Of a stretch of DNA of 7,670 nt, positions 6,195-7,670 are shown piece by piece (the first letter of the stretch is position 1; each line of letters begins with the position of its first letter). The stretch is from UBA668 sp031413415 (GTDB taxonomy: Bacteria > Actinomycetota > Acidimicrobiia > Acidimicrobiales > Ilumatobacteraceae): NCBI GenBank assembly GCA_031413415.1, contig JANOET010000245.1, forward strand, positions 1 through 7,670, in the 5' to 3' direction. The notes beneath the pieces are model-generated. The model was not told where the DNA came from, searched no databases, and worked only from the letters and a program-made list of their open reading frames with translations. Position numbers and translations under genes: made by a program.

Positions 6195-6214
6195 TGTGAA
6201 AGTATGCACGTGAA
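6193..6214 (-). repeat. Direct repeats flanking the sRNA -10 box
   Basis: On the minus strand TTCACGTG (6214-6207) and TTCACATG (6200-6193), identical at 7 of 8 positions, sit exactly either side of the hexamer CATACT (6206-6201). The second copy covers the predicted transcription start. A protein bound here would block or steer polymerase, so this is a candidate operator; no regulator is identified. Confidence 0.45.
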
Positions 6215-6229
6215 TAAGCGATCTATCAA
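6201..6229 (-). promoter_or_regulatory. Vegetative-type promoter of the sRNA
   Basis: On the minus strand TTGATA (6229-6224; 5 of 6 to TTGACA) and CATACT (6206-6201; 4 of 6 to TATAAT) are separated by 17 bases, the optimal spacing. Transcription would begin near 6194, a few bases before the first hairpin. It is the only promoter in the window with a recognisable -35 and -10 pair. Confidence 0.65.
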
Positions 6230-6249
6230 GTTGTTAAGAAAGATACTTG
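6227..6249. promoter_or_regulatory. Candidate operator CAAGT-N13-ACTTG
   Basis: An interrupted inverted repeat, CAAGT (6227-6231) and ACTTG (6245-6249), lies between the sRNA promoter and the LysR -10 box. LysR-type regulators commonly bind interrupted dyads in divergent intergenic regions and repress themselves. The arms are short, so this is tentative. The stretch is notably AT-rich compared with the rest of the window. Confidence 0.35.
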
Positions 6250-6250
6250 C

Positions 6251-6256
6251 TATCGT
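6251..6256 (+). promoter_or_regulatory. -10 box TATCGT of the LysR gene
   Basis: TATCGT (TANNNT) ends 8 nt before the ATG at 6265, so the mRNA is leaderless or has a leader of one or two bases. It supports ATG 6265 over the in-frame TTG at 6247, which would lie upstream of the promoter box. Confidence 0.6.
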
Positions 6257-6264
6257 TTCCAGCG

Positions 6265-7203
6265 ATGGATCTCCGGCAGCTCACCACCCTGGTCGCGATC
6301 GCTGACCACGGGTCGTTCTCTGCCGCTGCCCGAGCGCTGTACACGGTACAGAGCAACGTCAGCAGCCACATCGCCCGGCTGGAGAAGGAACTCGGCGTCA
6401 CCCTCGTCGATCGCCAGCGCGGCGGACTCACCGATGACGGTGTCGTGGTGGTCGAGAAGGCGCGTCGCGTCCTGCACGAACTCGACGACATCACCGCCGA
6501 AATGGCCTCCCGCGGCGACGAGGTGCGCGGCGACACCCGCCTCGGCGTGCTCGGCACCACGGCCCGCTGGCTGCTCCCCCAGTTGCTCGGCCACCTGAGC
6601 CAGCAACATCCCGGCGTACACGTCACGGTGCACGAGGGCAACACCACCAACCTGTTGCCGCGTCTGCTCGCACAGCAGATCGACGCGGCGATCGTCCACC
6701 TCCCTGTCGACGACCCGGAGGTCACCGTGGACCCGCTGTTCGCCGAAGACCTCGTACTGCTCGTCCACAACCGCCATCACCTGTCGAAGTACGACACGGT
6801 CCCGCTGGCCGACCTGGCGTTCGAGCCGCTCATGCTGCCGCCCACCGGTACCGCATTGCGCCGAGTCATCGATCGTGCGGCCAGCAGCTGCGGGATCGAA
6901 CTGCAGCCGCAGGTCGAGATCGACGGCGTGCGCCTGCTCACCTCCCTGGCGTTCGAAGGGTACGGCGCGGCCATCGTGCCCGCCACGTCGGTGCCGCGTT
7001 GGTTGAAGGGCGACTTCCAGCGCATCACGGTGCCCGAGCTCCCCCGCCGCGTCGTCGGCTGGGTGCAGCGGCGTCGGCCCACGCCGGGCACGCCCACCCG
7101 GGCGATGCAGTCCGTGCTGCGCGAGGTCGTGGCCACACAGGGCGCCAAGCAGCCGGGCGTGTACGTGGGCGCAGAGGCGTTTCCGCTCGGCCGGTCTGTC
7201 TAG
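6265..7203 (+). CDS. LysR-type transcriptional regulator
   Basis: A 312-residue LysR-family DNA-binding regulator. Residues 1-60 are the winged helix-turn-helix: MDLRQLTTLVAIADHGSF, SAAARALYTVQSNVSSHIARLE (recognition helix VQSNVSSHIARLE) and LGVTLVDR, followed by the linker helix. From about residue 90 to 295 is the periplasmic-binding-like effector domain, beginning RLGVLGTTARWLLPQLL and containing LPRLLAQQIDAAIV, DLVLLVHNRH and GYGAAIVPAT. The length is normal. It is divergent from the 6C-like sRNA and shares its intergenic region, so by the usual LysR pattern it may regulate the sRNA and itself. Its stop codon forms part of the -10 box of the next gene, a carboxyltransferase, which is another candidate target. 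The effector is unknown. Confidence 0.93.
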   Translation: MDLRQLTTLVAIADHGSFSAAARALYTVQSNVSSHIARLEKELGVTLVDRQRGGLTDDGVVVVEKARRVLHELDDITAEMASRGDEVRGDTRLGVLGTTARWLLPQLLGHLSQQHPGVHVTVHEGNTTNLLPRLLAQQIDAAIVHLPVDDPEVTVDPLFAEDLVLLVHNRHHLSKYDTVPLADLAFEPLMLPPTGTALRRVIDRAASSCGIELQPQVEIDGVRLLTSLAFEGYGAAIVPATSVPRWLKGDFQRITVPELPRRVVGWVQRRRPTPGTPTRAMQSVLREVVATQGAKQPGVYVGAEAFPLGRSV

Positions 7204-7206
7204 TCT
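7201..7206 (+). promoter_or_regulatory. -10 box TAGTCT, leaderless start of carboxyltransferase
   Basis: TAGTCT (TANNNT) ends 7 nt before the ATG at 7214. Its first three bases are the TAG stop of the LysR gene, so the promoter is embedded in the end of that gene. The same hexamer serves the HAD-PlsC gene. Confidence 0.6.
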
Positions 7207-7213
7207 CTGACGG

Positions 7214-7670
7214 ATGCCGAACGTCGCGCTGCGCAACAAGGTGCCCGGTTCCATCCGGGCCGATGTACGCGAGTTCAACGAACGCGACGTGGTGTGGGTC
7301 GAGGTCGACGCCAGCGACCGCAAGGGAGCGCTGACCAGCGACTCGTCGTCGATGCTCGAACACGCGGCCAACGAGGCACGCGCCGCTGGCCTGCCGCTCG
7401 TGTGCGTCATGCGTTCCAGTGGCGCCGACATCGTCGAGGGCTTCTCGGCGCTGCACGGGTGGGGCAAGGCCGCCAAGGCGCTGGCCGACTGCTCGGGTGT
7501 CGTGCCCACCGTGTTCATCGTCGACGGACCCGCCGTCTCGGGGCCCGCACTGCTGCTCGGCCTGGCCGACCACGTGATCATGACCGACGCGGCGTACGCA
7601 TTCGTGAGCGGTCCCACCATGGTGGCCGAGTTCACGGGCGTGTCGATGGACAACGACGAACTCGGCGGGG
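7214..7670 (+). CDS. Acyl-CoA carboxylase beta-like carboxyltransferase, N-terminal part
   Basis: 152 residues are visible before the window ends. The fold is that of the carboxyltransferase (crotonase-like) half of acetyl/propionyl-CoA carboxylase beta subunits, which move a carboxyl group between biotin and acyl-CoA. Key pieces are LVCVMRSSGADIVEGF (62-77), matching the NDSGGARIQEG block; FIVDGPAVSGPALLLGLADH (101-120), matching the GPCAGGA block; and VSGPTMVAEFTGVSMDNDELGG (given as pieces SGPTMV, TGV, DELGG), matching GPDVVKTVTGE...ELGG. Two things are odd. The protein starts about 60 residues later than standard PccB/AccD-type subunits, and the SGG oxyanion-loop block reads SSG. It may be a divergent subfamily or act in a different acyl-CoA carboxylation or decarboxylation. 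The start is supported by the -10 box 7 nt upstream. Confidence 0.82.
   Translation, partial: MPNVALRNKVPGSIRADVREFNERDVVWVEVDASDRKGALTSDSSSMLEHAANEARAAGLPLVCVMRSSGADIVEGFSALHGWGKAAKALADCSGVVPTVFIVDGPAVSGPALLLGLADHVIMTDAAYAFVSGPTMVAEFTGVSMDNDELGG

Noticed and set aside
6250..7653. 467-residue open frame on the minus strand across LysR and the carboxyltransferase start
   Set aside because: It is antisense to two genes with clear family motifs; composition is typical of a GC-rich shadow frame and no domain is recognisable.

Overview
The window looks like chromosomal DNA from a GC-rich actinobacterium. The evidence is the high GC content, a 6C-type small RNA (a family known only from Actinobacteria), a DUF664/DinB-like protein, and a SerB-type HAD phosphatase fused to a PlsC acyltransferase as in mycobacteria. 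Several genes also have a TANNNT -10 box only 6-8 nt before the start codon, which implies leaderless transcripts. The mitochondrial-type aconitase and an Acidimicrobiia/Ilumatobacter-like flavour make that class my best guess, but this is inference. I see no mobile elements, tRNA, rRNA or CRISPR.

Layout. 1-1083 (+) is the C-terminal part of an aconitase, followed 25 nt later by a nitroreductase-family flavoprotein (1109-1762). An acylphosphatase (1766-2035, -) converges on it and is divergent from a DUF664/DinB-like protein (2067-2585, +). A 198-nt gap (2586-2783) holds two diverged 40-bp tandem copies of a hairpin element. Next is a two-gene operon (+): a lysophospholipid-acyltransferase-like membrane protein (2784-3821) overlapping by ATGA a DUF1295 membrane protein (3818-4606). 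Its stop codon abuts that of a convergent HAD-phosphatase/PlsC fusion (4607-6055, -). The gap 6056-6264 is the most interesting part: the minus strand encodes a 6C-like small RNA with three hairpins, each showing a five-cytosine loop, with its own promoter and a terminator-like last hairpin. Divergent from it is a LysR-type regulator (6265-7203, +). A carboxyltransferase (acyl-CoA carboxylase beta-like) begins at 7214 and runs off the end.

Functional themes. Three genes (two acyltransferases and DUF1295) point to membrane-lipid metabolism; aconitase and the carboxyltransferase belong to central or acyl-CoA metabolism. The sRNA lies between the HAD-PlsC fusion and the LysR gene, and it shares its promoter region with the LysR gene. 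That makes LysR control of the sRNA, or sRNA control of neighbours, a testable idea. Five genes share the same start architecture (TANNNT, 6-8 nt, ATG/GTG), which fixes their starts and shows that leaderless expression is a main mode here. Shine-Dalgarno-like sequence appears mainly inside the 2784-4606 operon.
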